Origin: Streptomyces diastatochromogenes
GTDB taxonomy: Bacteria; Actinomycetota; Actinomycetes; Streptomycetales; Streptomycetaceae
NCBI RefSeq assembly: GCF_002242805.1
Contig: NZ_MCGQ01000015.1
Span: forward strand, 1 to 64,000
Reading direction: 5' to 3'
Length of the DNA stretch: 64,000 bases
The translations under genes and the position numbers were made by a program. The notes below the pieces were generated by a model. The model was not told the origin of the DNA. It was given only the letters and a program-made list of their open reading frames with translations, and did no database searches. Positions 1 to 8,423 of this stretch are shown piece by piece (the first letter of the stretch is position 1; the number at the start of each line of letters is the position of its first letter).

Positions 1-220
1 GGGGTGGCCGCCGCAAGGAAGGTGGGGAGGGTGGTGAGGGGGTGGATACGTTCACTTATCCGGGTGGTGAGGGGGCCTGGAAATCCCGTGGTTGAGCGGG
101 GGGACCGGGTGAAGTGTGGGGCGGTGGGTGGACGCGGCCGGGGGCGTGGGTGGGGACTCGAAAGGGGACGGGCGCACGTATCCTGAAACCCCGTCGGTGA
201 CCAGGAAAGAGCGGCCAGCC

Positions 221-733
221 ATGCGCGTCTACGTCCCCCTGACCCTCCCCGGTCTCGCCGAGGCGCACAAGACGGGTGAGCTGGGGACCGGCCCCTTCGT
301 CGCGTACGCCGTCACGCCCGCCCTGCGTGAGTGGTACCTCTCCGAGGACATCGAGGAGCTGGAGTACGCGGCGCTCAGCCGGGCCGCGCTGGCTTCGCTG
401 CGACTGCTGGCGGCCGATCCGGGTGCGGTACGGCGCCGGGTCGTGGTCGCCGTCGACGTGTCCGACGGCGCCGCCACTGCGGACCCGGACCGTGGGCTCG
501 ATCCGGCCGCGCTCGGCGAGGTGACGGTGGCCGGTACGGTGGCGCTCGCCAAGGCCGCGGCGGTGCATGTCGACGCCGATGACGCGGAGCAGGACGTGGC
601 CGCGGCCGCGGAGGCGCTGGAGGCGGCCGACGGCGGGGACGACGACGCGCAGTTCGTCGTGGACGGCGCCGACGACCATGAGCTGCTGTGGTACGCCACG
701 CAGGAGATCCCCAACCTGGTGGGCGGGGTCTGA
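221..733 (+). CDS. DUF6912-like conserved actinobacterial protein
   Basis: This 170-residue acidic soluble protein begins MRVYVPLTLPGL and ends HELLWYATQEIPNLV, which I recognise as the DUF6912 family of unknown function. The start is the ATG at 221, with an AGGAAAGAG ribosome site about 10 bases upstream; an earlier in-frame start near 116 adds only low-complexity residues. There is no signal peptide or membrane segment. The second half is Ala/Asp/Glu-rich. A HAD hydrolase gene follows 59 bases downstream on the same strand and may be co-transcribed. I can assign no biochemical role. The gene call is secure; the family name is from memory. Confidence 0.85.
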   Translation: MRVYVPLTLPGLAEAHKTGELGTGPFVAYAVTPALREWYLSEDIEELEYAALSRAALASLRLLAADPGAVRRRVVVAVDVSDGAATADPDRGLDPAALGEVTVAGTVALAKAAAVHVDADDAEQDVAAAAEALEAADGGDDDAQFVVDGADDHELLWYATQEIPNLVGGV

Positions 734-792
734 GCGGGTCCCGGGCCGTCGGCCCGCGCTGATTGTCAGTGGGGGCGGGTACGGTTTTCGGC

Positions 793-1461
793 ATGGGGAT
801 GCACGGAAGCGCGCACATTGTCTGGGACTGGAACGGGACCCTGTTCCACGACAATGACGCGATCATCGGGGCGACGAACGCGGCCTTCGCCGAGCTGGGG
901 CTGGCGCCGATCACGCTGGAGCAGTACCGGGCGCTGTACTGCGTGCCGGTGCCGAGGTTCTACGAGCGGTTGCTCGGACGGCTGCCCACGGATGCCGAGT
1001 GGGAGCAGATGGACGAGGTCTTCCATCGGTACTACGCGGAGCATCGGGTCCGCTGCGGGCTGACCGACGGGGCGGCCGAGCTGCTCGCGGGGTGGCGGTC
1101 GGCGGGGCACAGTCAGTCGCTGCTGAGCATGTACGGGCATGAGGAGCTTGTGCCGCTGGTGCGGGGGTTCGGGATCGAGCCGCACTTCATACGGGTCGAC
1201 GGGCGTACGGGGCCGTCCGGTGGCAGCAAGGCCGAGCACATGGTGCGGCATCTGGAGGCGCTGTCCGGGGCGGTGGCGGTTGCTCGGACCGTGGTGATCG
1301 GTGATGCGGCGGACGATGCGGTCGCCGCGTGGCATGTGGGGGCGGGGGCTGTGCTGTACACCGGGGGTTCGCACAGCCGGGCCAGCCTGGAGGAGGTCGG
1401 CGTGCCGGTGGTGGACACGTTGGCCGAGGCGGTGGAGGAGGCGCAGCGGCTGGTGGCGTGA
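793..1461 (+). CDS. HAD-superfamily hydrolase (phosphoglycolate phosphatase-like)
   Basis: A 222-residue haloacid dehalogenase-fold protein. Motif I is WDWNGTL (Asp12 nucleophile), motif II lies around LLSMY, motif III is a Lys in GGSKAEHM, and motif IV is GDAADD. A helical cap lies between motif I and motif II, as in phosphoglycolate phosphatase and beta-phosphoglucomutase-like enzymes. Motif I has Asn14 where phosphatases normally carry the second, acid/base Asp of DxD. Activity may therefore be altered, although the DWNGTL form seems common among streptomycete paralogues. The start was set at ATG 793; ATG 799 or a TTG at 763 are alternatives. The substrate cannot be told from sequence. Confidence 0.85.
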   Translation: MGMHGSAHIVWDWNGTLFHDNDAIIGATNAAFAELGLAPITLEQYRALYCVPVPRFYERLLGRLPTDAEWEQMDEVFHRYYAEHRVRCGLTDGAAELLAGWRSAGHSQSLLSMYGHEELVPLVRGFGIEPHFIRVDGRTGPSGGSKAEHMVRHLEALSGAVAVARTVVIGDAADDAVAAWHVGAGAVLYTGGSHSRASLEEVGVPVVDTLAEAVEEAQRLVA

Positions 1462-1490
1462 GCGGGGTTTGATGCGGCGCCCGGTGTGGG

Positions 1491-1576
1491 TGCCGGCCGG
1501 GGGTGGGGTCGCTTCCGGCGCTGGCGCGGTGCCGCTGCGCCCACCCGTGCCGCCCCAGCGGCACGACTGCCCGCAG
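1491..1576. repeat. Streptomyces-type interspersed intergenic repeat
   Basis: The intergenic DNA after the HAD gene carries two linked modules. The first (1491-1535) contains GCCGGCCGGGGGTGGGGTCG and recurs almost exactly at 16601-16647 and in part near 9893-9925. The second (1536-1576) is a hairpin with an 8-bp stem CGTGCCGC/GCGGCACG (1546-1565), flanked by TGCGCCCACC and ACTGCCCGCA. The same hairpin-plus-flank design reappears inside a coding region at 22876-22915. It may act as a terminator between the convergent genes on either side. The element type is recognised by recurrence within this window. Confidence 0.7.
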
Positions 1577-1656
1577 CTATGCAGGCGTGACGGCCGCAGC
1601 TACACGGGGACCGTCGGCCCGCAGCCACGCCGGCAAGCCCGCCCCCGCCGCACCGC

Positions 1657-2223
1657 TCAGCTCGCCGGTGCCTTTGCCCTCAGTACCTTCAGGAACTCCC
1701 GCATCCACGCCGGATGGTCCGGCCAGGCGCGGGCCGAGATCAGCGTGCCGTCCACCACCGCTTCGCTGTCCTCGAAGTGGGCTCCGGCGGTCTGCATGTC
1801 CGGTTCCAGGGCCGGGTACGCCGTGACGCGGCGGCCGCGGAGGCTGTCGATCGCGGCGGTGAGCAGGGGGCCGTGGCAGATCTGGGCGACGGGCTTGTCC
1901 GCGTCGAAGAAGGCCTTGAGGATCTTGCGCAGCTCGGGGTCGTTGCGCAGGTACTCGGGGGCGCGGCCGCCGGGGATGACGATGGCCGCGTACTGACCGG
2001 GGTCGACCTCGGAGAAGGCGAGGTCGGCGGGCCAGGTGTAGCCGGGCTTCTCGGTGTAGGTGTCGTAGCCGGGCTCGAAGTCGTGGACGACGAAGCGGAG
2101 CGTCTTGCGGGTGGGGGCCGCGATGTCGACGTCGTAGCCTTCCTCGCGCAGACGCTGGTAGGGGTAGAGGACTTCCAGGGACTCCGCTGCGTCGCCGGTG
2201 ATGATGAGGATCTTCGCGGGCAT
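1657..2223 (-). CDS. DJ-1/PfpI family protein (glutamine amidotransferase-like)
   Basis: A 188-residue DJ-1/PfpI superfamily protein. The nucleophile elbow AQICHGP places Cys116 followed by His117, and Glu14 in GDAAESLEV matches the conserved acidic residue next to the nucleophile. IVIPGGRAPEYL is the strand-loop before the elbow. Family members include intracellular proteases, glyoxalase III/deglycase-like enzymes and stress chaperones, and sequence alone does not separate these. The start is ATG 2223, preceded by GGGAGGAG with good spacing. Longer in-frame extensions to 2385 lack support. It is transcribed towards the HAD gene (convergent) and away from the gdh leader. Confidence 0.9.
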   Translation of the reverse strand: MPAKILIITGDAAESLEVLYPYQRLREEGYDVDIAAPTRKTLRFVVHDFEPGYDTYTEKPGYTWPADLAFSEVDPGQYAAIVIPGGRAPEYLRNDPELRKILKAFFDADKPVAQICHGPLLTAAIDSLRGRRVTAYPALEPDMQTAGAHFEDSEAVVDGTLISARAWPDHPAWMREFLKVLRAKAPAS

Positions 2224-2824
2224 GTCGGCTCCTCCCGGGCGGCACTGTCCCCTCCACGGGGGACGGGCACTGTTGCAGGCAACGTGCCTTCCCAGGGCGC
2301 GCTTGCCAAGAGGGCCCGTCGCTTTCAGGGTGCGTCCCGCAGACTCCGGGCGCGACCGGATACGGCACCCGGATACGCCACCCACCCCCGCCCCGCCCCT
2401 GTGCAGAACGTCAAACTTCCGACCCCTGTTTTGTACACATACGGCTCATGACGGGCCCCGGGTAAGGAGCGATAGCCTTGTGGCGTGATCAGCGCGATAT
2501 CTCGCGGGGGCGATCCTGCTCCTGCCCTGCGCCCGGGTTGCACGGAACACCTCCGTGACCGGGCGGCGGTCGCTGGTCTTCGCGGGCGGGAGGGGAGCAC
2601 AGATGCCCCCAGGACGCCGACGACGGCCCGGAAAGCGACGGTGCCGAGAGCAGCGTCACATCTGACGGGCGTGCCAACAATGGCCGAATACCCCCCGCTC
2701 ATCTCACCTCGCGGCATAGCGTCGGATCGGACCGGACACCCCGGGCCGTGGCGTCGAGCCGGAGGGGAAGAGGCCGTTTTTCCTTCTACGTCACGCAATG
2801 GCGCGCGACAGGAGCCAGAGGACA
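2224..2824. other. 600-base region between the DJ-1 gene and gdh
   Basis: This long gap separates two divergent genes. I see no conventional gene. It holds a possible 20-codon ORF at 2603-2665 and a less G+C-rich patch near 2405-2455 with TTGTACACATACGG that could contain a promoter, although no canonical -35/-10 pair with 17-base spacing is clear. A five-T tract near 2776 follows GC-rich DNA but has no convincing stem. The length suggests a regulated 5' leader for gdh. Confidence 0.6.
2603..2665 (+). CDS. possible 20-residue Arg-rich leader peptide ahead of gdh
   Basis: An ATG at 2603 follows a strong ribosome site (GGGAGGGGAG, spacing about 5 bases) and opens a 20-codon frame ending TGA at 2663-2665. 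The peptide starts MPPGRRRRPGKRR. It has eight Arg codons, of which four are CGA, a codon uncommon in Streptomyces genes. The stop lies about 160 bases before the gdh start. The strong ribosome site and codon bias suggest a translated regulatory leader, possibly sensing arginine or Arg-tRNA. Chance cannot be excluded for so short a frame, and I saw no clean terminator/antiterminator pair. Confidence 0.35.
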   Translation: MPPGRRRRPGKRRCREQRHI

Positions 2825-5800
2825 ATGCAGACCAAGCTGGACGAAGCCAAGGCCGAGCTGCTCGAACGGGCCGCCCGGGTAGCTGAGAACAGCCCGGTCG
2901 GGGGGCACCTACCGACCGGGACGACGGGCGAGGGCTCGGCCGGTACTCCCGACACCGAGTCCGTGCTCGCGTTCCTCCAGCGCTACTACCTGCACACCGC
3001 CCCGGAAGACCTCACCGACCGCGACCCGGTCGATGTCTTCGGCGCCGCGGTCTCGCACTACCGGCTCGCCGAGAACCGCCCCCAGGGCACCGCGAACGTC
3101 CGGGTGCACACCCCGACCGTCGAGGAGAACGGGTGGACCTGCAGCCACACCGTCGTGGAGGTCGTCACCGACGACATGCCCTTCCTCGTCGACTCGGTCA
3201 CCAATGAGCTGACCCGGCAGGGACGCGGCATCCACGTCGTCATCCACCCGCAGATCGTCGTCCGGCGCGACCTCACCGGCAAGCTCATCGAGGTGCTGCC
3301 CACCGCGCCCGGCGGCGACCTCCCGCACGACGCGCACATCGAGTCCTGGATCCACGTCGAGACCGACCGGGAGACCGACCGCGCCGATCTGAAGCAGATC
3401 ACCGCCGACCTGCTGCGCGTCCTGTCCGACGTCCGCGAGGCCGTCGAGGACTGGGAGAAGATGCGGGACGCGGCGAGCCGGATCGCCGACGGGCTGGAGA
3501 GCGAGCCCCGGCCGGCCGACCTCCCCACGCCCGAGGTCGAGGAGGCCCGCGAGCTGCTGCGCTGGCTGTCCGCCGATCACTTCACCTTCCTCGGCTTCCG
3601 CGAGTACCAGCTGCGCGACGACGACACCCTCGCCGCCGTGCCCGGCACCGGCCTGGGCATCCTGCGCTCCGACCCGCACCACGCCGAGGACGACCAGCAC
3701 CCGGTCAGCCCGTCCTTCGAGCGGCTGCCGGCCGACGCCCGAGCCAAGGCCCGCGAGCACAAGCAGCTGGTGCTGACCAAGGCGAACAGCCGGGCCACCG
3801 TGCACCGGCCGTCGTACCTGGACTACGTCGGCGTCAAGAAGTTCGCCGCGGACGGCAGTGTCGTCGGCGAGCGCCGTTTCCTGGGTCTGTTCTCCTCCGC
3901 CGCCTACACCGAGTCCGTCCGCCGGGTCCCGGTCATCCGGCGCAAGGTCGACGAGGTCCTGCACCGCGCCGGCTTCTCGCCCGAGAGCCACGACGGCCGC
4001 GACCTGCTCCAGATCCTGGAGACCTACCCGCGCGACGAGCTGTTCCAGACCCCGGCCGCCGAGCTGCAGGCCATCGCGACGAGCGTCCTGTACCTGCAGG
4101 AGCGCCGCCGGCTGCGGCTGTACCTGCGCCAGGACGAGTACGGCCGCTACTACTCGGCCCTCGTCTACCTCCCGCGCGACCGCTACACCACCGGCGTCCG
4201 GCTGCGGATCATCGACATCCTGAAGGAGGAGCTCGGCGGCATCAGCGTCGACTTCACCGCCTGGAACACCGAGTCGATCCTGTCCCGGCTGCACTTCGTC
4301 GTCCGCGTCCCGCCGGGCACCGAGCTGCCCCAGCTGTCGGACGCCGACAAGGACCGTATCGAGGCCCGCCTGGTCGAGGCCGCCCGCTCCTGGGCGGACG
4401 GGTTCGCGGAGGCGCTGAACGCCGAGTGCGGCGAGGAGCGCGCGGCCGAGCTGCTGCGCCGCTACTACGGCGGCAACTCCTTCCCCGAGGGCTACAAGGC
4501 CGACCACACCCCGCGCGCGGCCGTCGCCGACCTGGTCCACCTGGAGCGGCTCACCGCGGAGAAGGGCAACGACTTCTCGCTCAGCCTGTACGAGCCGGTG
4601 GGCGCCGCTCCCGACGAGCGCCGCTTCAAGATCTACCGCAAGGGCGACGCGGTCTCCCTGTCCGCCGTGCTGCCGGTCCTCAACCGGCTCGGCGTCGAGG
4701 TCGTGGACGAGCGGCCGTACGAGCTGCGCTGCGCGGACCGTACCGTCGCCTGGATCTACGACTTCGGTCTGCGCCTGCCCAAGGCGCTGGGCGGCGGCAA
4801 CGGCGACTACCTCGGCGACGACGGCCGTGAGCGGTTCCAGGAGGCGTTCGCCGCGACCTGGACCGGCCTGGCGGAGAACGACGGCTTCAACGCCCTCGTG
4901 CTGAGCGCCGGGCTGAACTGGCGGCAGGCGACGGTGCTGCGCGCGTACGCCAAGTACCTGCGGCAGGCCGGCTCCACCTTCAGCCAGGACTACATGGAGG
5001 ACACCCTCCGCAACAACGTCCACACCACCCGGCTCCTCGTCTCCCTGTTCGAGGCGCGGATGTCCCCGGACCGGCAGAGGGCCGGCCTGGAGATCGTGGA
5101 CGCCCTGCTGGAGGAGCTGGAGGCGGCCCTGGACCAGGTGGCGAGCCTGGACGAGGACCGCATCCTGCGCTCCTTCCTGACCGTCATCAAGGCGACCCTG
5201 CGCACGAACTTCTTCCAGGAGGCGCTCGGCGGCCAGCCGCACGAGTACGTGTCCATGAAGTTCGACCCGCAGGCCATCCCGGACCTGCCCGCGCCGCGCC
5301 CGGCGTACGAGATCTGGGTGTACTCGCCGCGGGTCGAGGGCGTGCACCTGCGCTTCGGCAAGGTCGCCCGAGGCGGCCTGCGCTGGTCGGACCGCCGTGA
5401 GGACTTCCGTACCGAGATCCTCGGCCTGGTCAAGGCGCAGATGGTGAAGAACACCGTCATCGTGCCGGTCGGCGCCAAGGGCGGCTTCGTCGCCAAGCAG
5501 CTGCCGGACCCGAGCGTGGACCGGGACGCGTGGCTGGCCGAGGGCATCGCCAGCTACAAGACGTTCATCTCGGCGCTGCTCGACATCACCGACAACATGG
5601 TGGCCGGCGAGGTCGTGCCGCCGCAGGACGTGGTGCGGCACGACGGGGACGACACCTACCTGGTGGTCGCGGCCGACAAGGGCACCGCGACGTTCTCCGA
5701 CATCGCCAACGGGGTTGCCGAGAAGTACAACTTCTGGCTCGGTGACGCCTTCGCCTCCGGCGGCAGCGCGGGCTACGACCACAAGGGCATGGGCATCACC

Positions 5801-7780
5801 GCGCGCGGCGCCTGGGAGTCCGTGAAGCGGCACTTCCGTGAGCTGGGCGTGGACACGCAGACCGAGGACTTCACGGTCGTCGGCATCGGTGACATGTCCG
5901 GTGACGTGTTCGGCAACGGCATGCTGCTGAGCGAGCACATCCGCCTGGTCGCCGCGTTCGACCACCGGCACATCTTCATCGACCCGAACCCGGACGCGGC
6001 CACCTCCTACGCCGAGCGCCGCCGCCTGTTCGAGCTGCCCCGTTCCAGCTGGGCGGACTACAACACCGAGCTGCTGTCGGCGGGCGGCGGGGTCTTCCCG
6101 CGCACCGCCAAGGCGATCCCGCTCAACGCGCACATCCGCGAGGCGCTGGGCATCGAGGAGAAGATCTCCAAGATGACCCCGGCCGACCTGATGAAGACGA
6201 TCTTCCAGGCGCCGGTGGACCTGCTGTGGAACGGCGGCATCGGCACGTACGTGAAGTCGTCGGCGGAGTCCAACGCCGACGTCGGCGACAAGGCCAACGA
6301 CGCCATCCGCGTCGACGGCCGCGACCTGCGCGTCAAGGTCGTCGGCGAGGGCGGCAACCTGGGCCTGACCCAGCTGGGCCGCATCGAGTTCGCGCTGCAC
6401 GGCGGCCGGATCAACACCGACGCGATCGACAACAGCGCCGGTGTGGACACCTCCGACCACGAGGTGAACATCAAGATCCTGCTGAACGGCCTGGTCGCGG
6501 ACGGCGACATGACCGTCAAGCAGCGCAACAAGCTGCTCGCCGAGATGACCGACGAGGTCGGCGCGCTGGTGCTGCGCAACAACTACGCGCAGAACACGGC
6601 GCTGGCCAACGCCCTCTTCCAGTCCAAGGACATGCTGCACGCGCAGCAGCGGTTCATCCGCCACATGGTCCGCGAGGGCCACCTGGACCGGGCGCTGGAG
6701 TTCCTGCCCACCGACCGCCAGATCCGCGAGCGGCTCGGCCAGGGCCAGGGCCTGACCGGTCCGGAGACGGCCGTCCTGCTGGCGTACACGAAGATCACGG
6801 TCGCCGAGGAGCTGCTGCACACCTCGCTGCCGGACGACCCGTACCTGCGCACCCTGCTGCACGCCTACTTCCCGACGGCGCTGCGCGAGCGGTTCGCGGA
6901 CGCGGTCGACAGCCACCCGCTGCGCCGCGAGATCACCACGACCGTGCTGGTCAACGACACCGTCAACACGGGCGGTACGACGTATCTGCACCGACTGCGC
7001 GAGGAGACGGGTGCCTCGCTGGAGGAGATCGTCCGCGCCCAGACCGCGGCCCGCGCGATCTTCCGCTCGGCGCCGGTGTGGGACGCGGTCGAGGAGCTGG
7101 ACAACAAGGTCGACGCGGCCGTCCAGACCCGGATCCGGCTGCACTCGCGCCGCCTGGTCGAGCGCGGCACGCGCTGGCTGCTGAACAACCGGCCGCAGCC
7201 GCTGCAGCTCGCCGAGACCGTCGAGTTCTTCGGCGAGCGGGTCGAGCGCGTCTGGCAGGAGCTGCCCAAGCTGCTGCGCGGCGCGGACCTGGAGTGGTAC
7301 CAGCACGTGTACGACGAGCTGTCCGCGGCCGGTGTCCCGGACGAACTGGCCACCCGCGTGGCCGGGTTCTCCTCCGCCTTCCCGGCGCTGGACATCGTCT
7401 CCGTGGCCGACCGCACGGGCAAGGAGCCGCTGGACGTCGCCGAGGTCTACTACGACCTCGCCGACCGGCTCAACATCACGCAGCTGATGGACCGCATCAT
7501 CGAGCTGCCCCGCGCCGACCGTTGGCAGTCCATGGCCCGCGCCTCCATCCGCGAGGACCTGTACGCGGCCCACTCGGCCCTCACGGCGGACATCCTCGCG
7601 GTGGGCAACGGCTCCTCCAGCCCGGAGCAGCGCTACCAGGCCTGGGAGCAGAAGAACTCGGCGATCCTGGGCCGGGCGCGCTCCACCCTGGAGGAGATCC
7701 GCGGTTCGGAATCCTTCGACCTCGCCAACCTGTCGGTGGCGATGCGGACGATGCGGACGCTGCTGCGCACGCATTCGTAG
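2825..7780 (+). CDS. gdh: NAD-specific glutamate dehydrogenase, large (180 kDa) type
   Basis: A 1651-residue enzyme that oxidises glutamate to 2-oxoglutarate and ammonium with NAD+, feeding amino acids into the TCA cycle. The N-terminal half holds ACT-like regulatory regions. The catalytic core includes GGLRWSDRREDFRTEI and the Lys-containing KNTVIVPVGAKGGFV. The Rossmann motif is GIGDMSGDVFGNGM, followed by WNGGIGTYVK. I chose ATG 2825 (MQTKLDEAK) because AGGAG lies upstream and the length agrees with what I recall for the S. clavuligerus enzyme; ATG 2798 has no ribosome site. It stands alone, with a long leader before it and a strong terminator after it. There is no frameshift or obvious defect. 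Confidence 0.97.
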   Translation: MQTKLDEAKAELLERAARVAENSPVGGHLPTGTTGEGSAGTPDTESVLAFLQRYYLHTAPEDLTDRDPVDVFGAAVSHYRLAENRPQGTANVRVHTPTVEENGWTCSHTVVEVVTDDMPFLVDSVTNELTRQGRGIHVVIHPQIVVRRDLTGKLIEVLPTAPGGDLPHDAHIESWIHVETDRETDRADLKQITADLLRVLSDVREAVEDWEKMRDAASRIADGLESEPRPADLPTPEVEEARELLRWLSADHFTFLGFREYQLRDDDTLAAVPGTGLGILRSDPHHAEDDQHPVSPSFERLPADARAKAREHKQLVLTKANSRATVHRPSYLDYVGVKKFAADGSVVGERRFLGLFSSAAYTESVRRVPVIRRKVDEVLHRAGFSPESHDGRDLLQILETYPRDELFQTPAAELQAIATSVLYLQERRRLRLYLRQDEYGRYYSALVYLPRDRYTTGVRLRIIDILKEELGGISVDFTAWNTESILSRLHFVVRVPPGTELPQLSDADKDRIEARLVEAARSWADGFAEALNAECGEERAAELLRRYYGGNSFPEGYKADHTPRAAVADLVHLERLTAEKGNDFSLSLYEPVGAAPDERRFKIYRKGDAVSLSAVLPVLNRLGVEVVDERPYELRCADRTVAWIYDFGLRLPKALGGGNGDYLGDDGRERFQEAFAATWTGLAENDGFNALVLSAGLNWRQATVLRAYAKYLRQAGSTFSQDYMEDTLRNNVHTTRLLVSLFEARMSPDRQRAGLEIVDALLEELEAALDQVASLDEDRILRSFLTVIKATLRTNFFQEALGGQPHEYVSMKFDPQAIPDLPAPRPAYEIWVYSPRVEGVHLRFGKVARGGLRWSDRREDFRTEILGLVKAQMVKNTVIVPVGAKGGFVAKQLPDPSVDRDAWLAEGIASYKTFISALLDITDNMVAGEVVPPQDVVRHDGDDTYLVVAADKGTATFSDIANGVAEKYNFWLGDAFASGGSAGYDHKGMGITARGAWESVKRHFRELGVDTQTEDFTVVGIGDMSGDVFGNGMLLSEHIRLVAAFDHRHIFIDPNPDAATSYAERRRLFELPRSSWADYNTELLSAGGGVFPRTAKAIPLNAHIREALGIEEKISKMTPADLMKTIFQAPVDLLWNGGIGTYVKSSAESNADVGDKANDAIRVDGRDLRVKVVGEGGNLGLTQLGRIEFALHGGRINTDAIDNSAGVDTSDHEVNIKILLNGLVADGDMTVKQRNKLLAEMTDEVGALVLRNNYAQNTALANALFQSKDMLHAQQRFIRHMVREGHLDRALEFLPTDRQIRERLGQGQGLTGPETAVLLAYTKITVAEELLHTSLPDDPYLRTLLHAYFPTALRERFADAVDSHPLRREITTTVLVNDTVNTGGTTYLHRLREETGASLEEIVRAQTAARAIFRSAPVWDAVEELDNKVDAAVQTRIRLHSRRLVERGTRWLLNNRPQPLQLAETVEFFGERVERVWQELPKLLRGADLEWYQHVYDELSAAGVPDELATRVAGFSSAFPALDIVSVADRTGKEPLDVAEVYYDLADRLNITQLMDRIIELPRADRWQSMARASIREDLYAAHSALTADILAVGNGSSSPEQRYQAWEQKNSAILGRARSTLEEIRGSESFDLANLSVAMRTMRTLLRTHS

Positions 7781-7817
7781 CCGTATGGCAATCGTACGTA
7801 GCCGTATGGCAGTCGTA
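7776..7817. repeat. 21-bp tandem duplication spanning the gdh stop codon
   Basis: Two adjacent 21-base copies, CGTAGCCGTATGGCAATCGT plus A (7776-7796) and the same with one A-to-G change (7797-7817). The gdh TAG stop (7778-7780) lies in the first copy. The second copy carries an identical in-frame TAG exactly seven codons on, so the duplication is neutral if the first stop is used. Confidence 0.85.
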
Positions 7818-7829
7818 CGACGCTGAAGA

Positions 7830-7862
7830 CGCCCCGGGCCGATGTCATATCGACCCGGGGCG
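7830..7862 (+). terminator. intrinsic terminator of gdh
   Basis: A stem of 14 positions (13 paired), CGCCCCGGGCCGAT (7830-7843) against ATCGACCCGGGGCG (7849-7862), with a five-base loop, followed by a T-rich run (TTCCGTTTCTTG). It lies 50 bases after the gdh stop. Confidence 0.85.
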
Positions 7863-7949
7863 TTCCGTTTCTTGCCGACCCTTAGGCAAAAAAGATCAGC
7901 GAATTTACCCTTTCCTGCTAATCGGCACGTTTCCGATATGGTCTGCGGT

Positions 7950-8423
7950 GTGACAGTGAACCTCACCGAGACCCGCCCGGCGGCAACCGCGCCGGCTCCG
8001 GCCCGGCCCGTCACGCGCGTCGTGCTGGAAGTCGTGAAATTCGGGGTTGTCGGCGGCAGCGGTGTCCTCGTCAATTTCCTGGTCTTCAACCTGCTGCTGC
8101 ACGGCCTGCGTTGGCAGGCGATGACCGCGACGGTCCTGGCCAGCTGTATCGCGATGGCGACCAATTACCTGGGCTTCCGCTATTACACCTATCGTGACCG
8201 GGCCTCGCGCACGCGCCGTCAGATCGTTCTGTTCTTCGTCTTCAGCGGCCTTGGCGTGGTGATGGAAAGCGGCCTGTTCTGGGTCGGTTATCACGGGCTC
8301 GGACTGCACAGTGCGTTCGAATCGAATGGGGTGAAGGCGCTGTCGATCGTGCTCGCCTCCGCCTTCCGTTTCCTTGTCTACCGCACCTGGGTGTTCGAGC
8401 AGGATGCGCGCCGCGCCGCCTAG
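7950..8423 (+). CDS. GtrA-family membrane protein
   Basis: A 157-residue four-helix membrane protein of the GtrA/DPMS family. The motif VKFGVVGGSGVLVNFLVFN opens helix 1, ATNYLGFRYYTYRD closes helix 2, and the last helix ends FRFLVYRTWVF, the classic GtrA C-terminus. Such proteins are thought to flip polyprenyl-phosphate-linked sugars or to assist polyprenyl glycosyltransferases. No ribosome site precedes any start. GTG 7950 lies 7 bases after TATGGT (7937-7942) and so may be leaderless; ATG 7938 is the alternative. Its end overlaps the following GT-C-like gene by 20 bases, which suggests the two work together in surface glycan assembly. Confidence 0.85.
   Translation: MTVNLTETRPAATAPAPARPVTRVVLEVVKFGVVGGSGVLVNFLVFNLLLHGLRWQAMTATVLASCIAMATNYLGFRYYTYRDRASRTRRQIVLFFVFSGLGVVMESGLFWVGYHGLGLHSAFESNGVKALSIVLASAFRFLVYRTWVFEQDARRAA

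Noticed and set aside
2909..8164. 1751-codon open frame opposite gdh
   Set aside because: It is the antisense shadow of a high-G+C gene; composition is Val/Gly/Arg/Leu-rich without motifs, and gdh is unambiguous.
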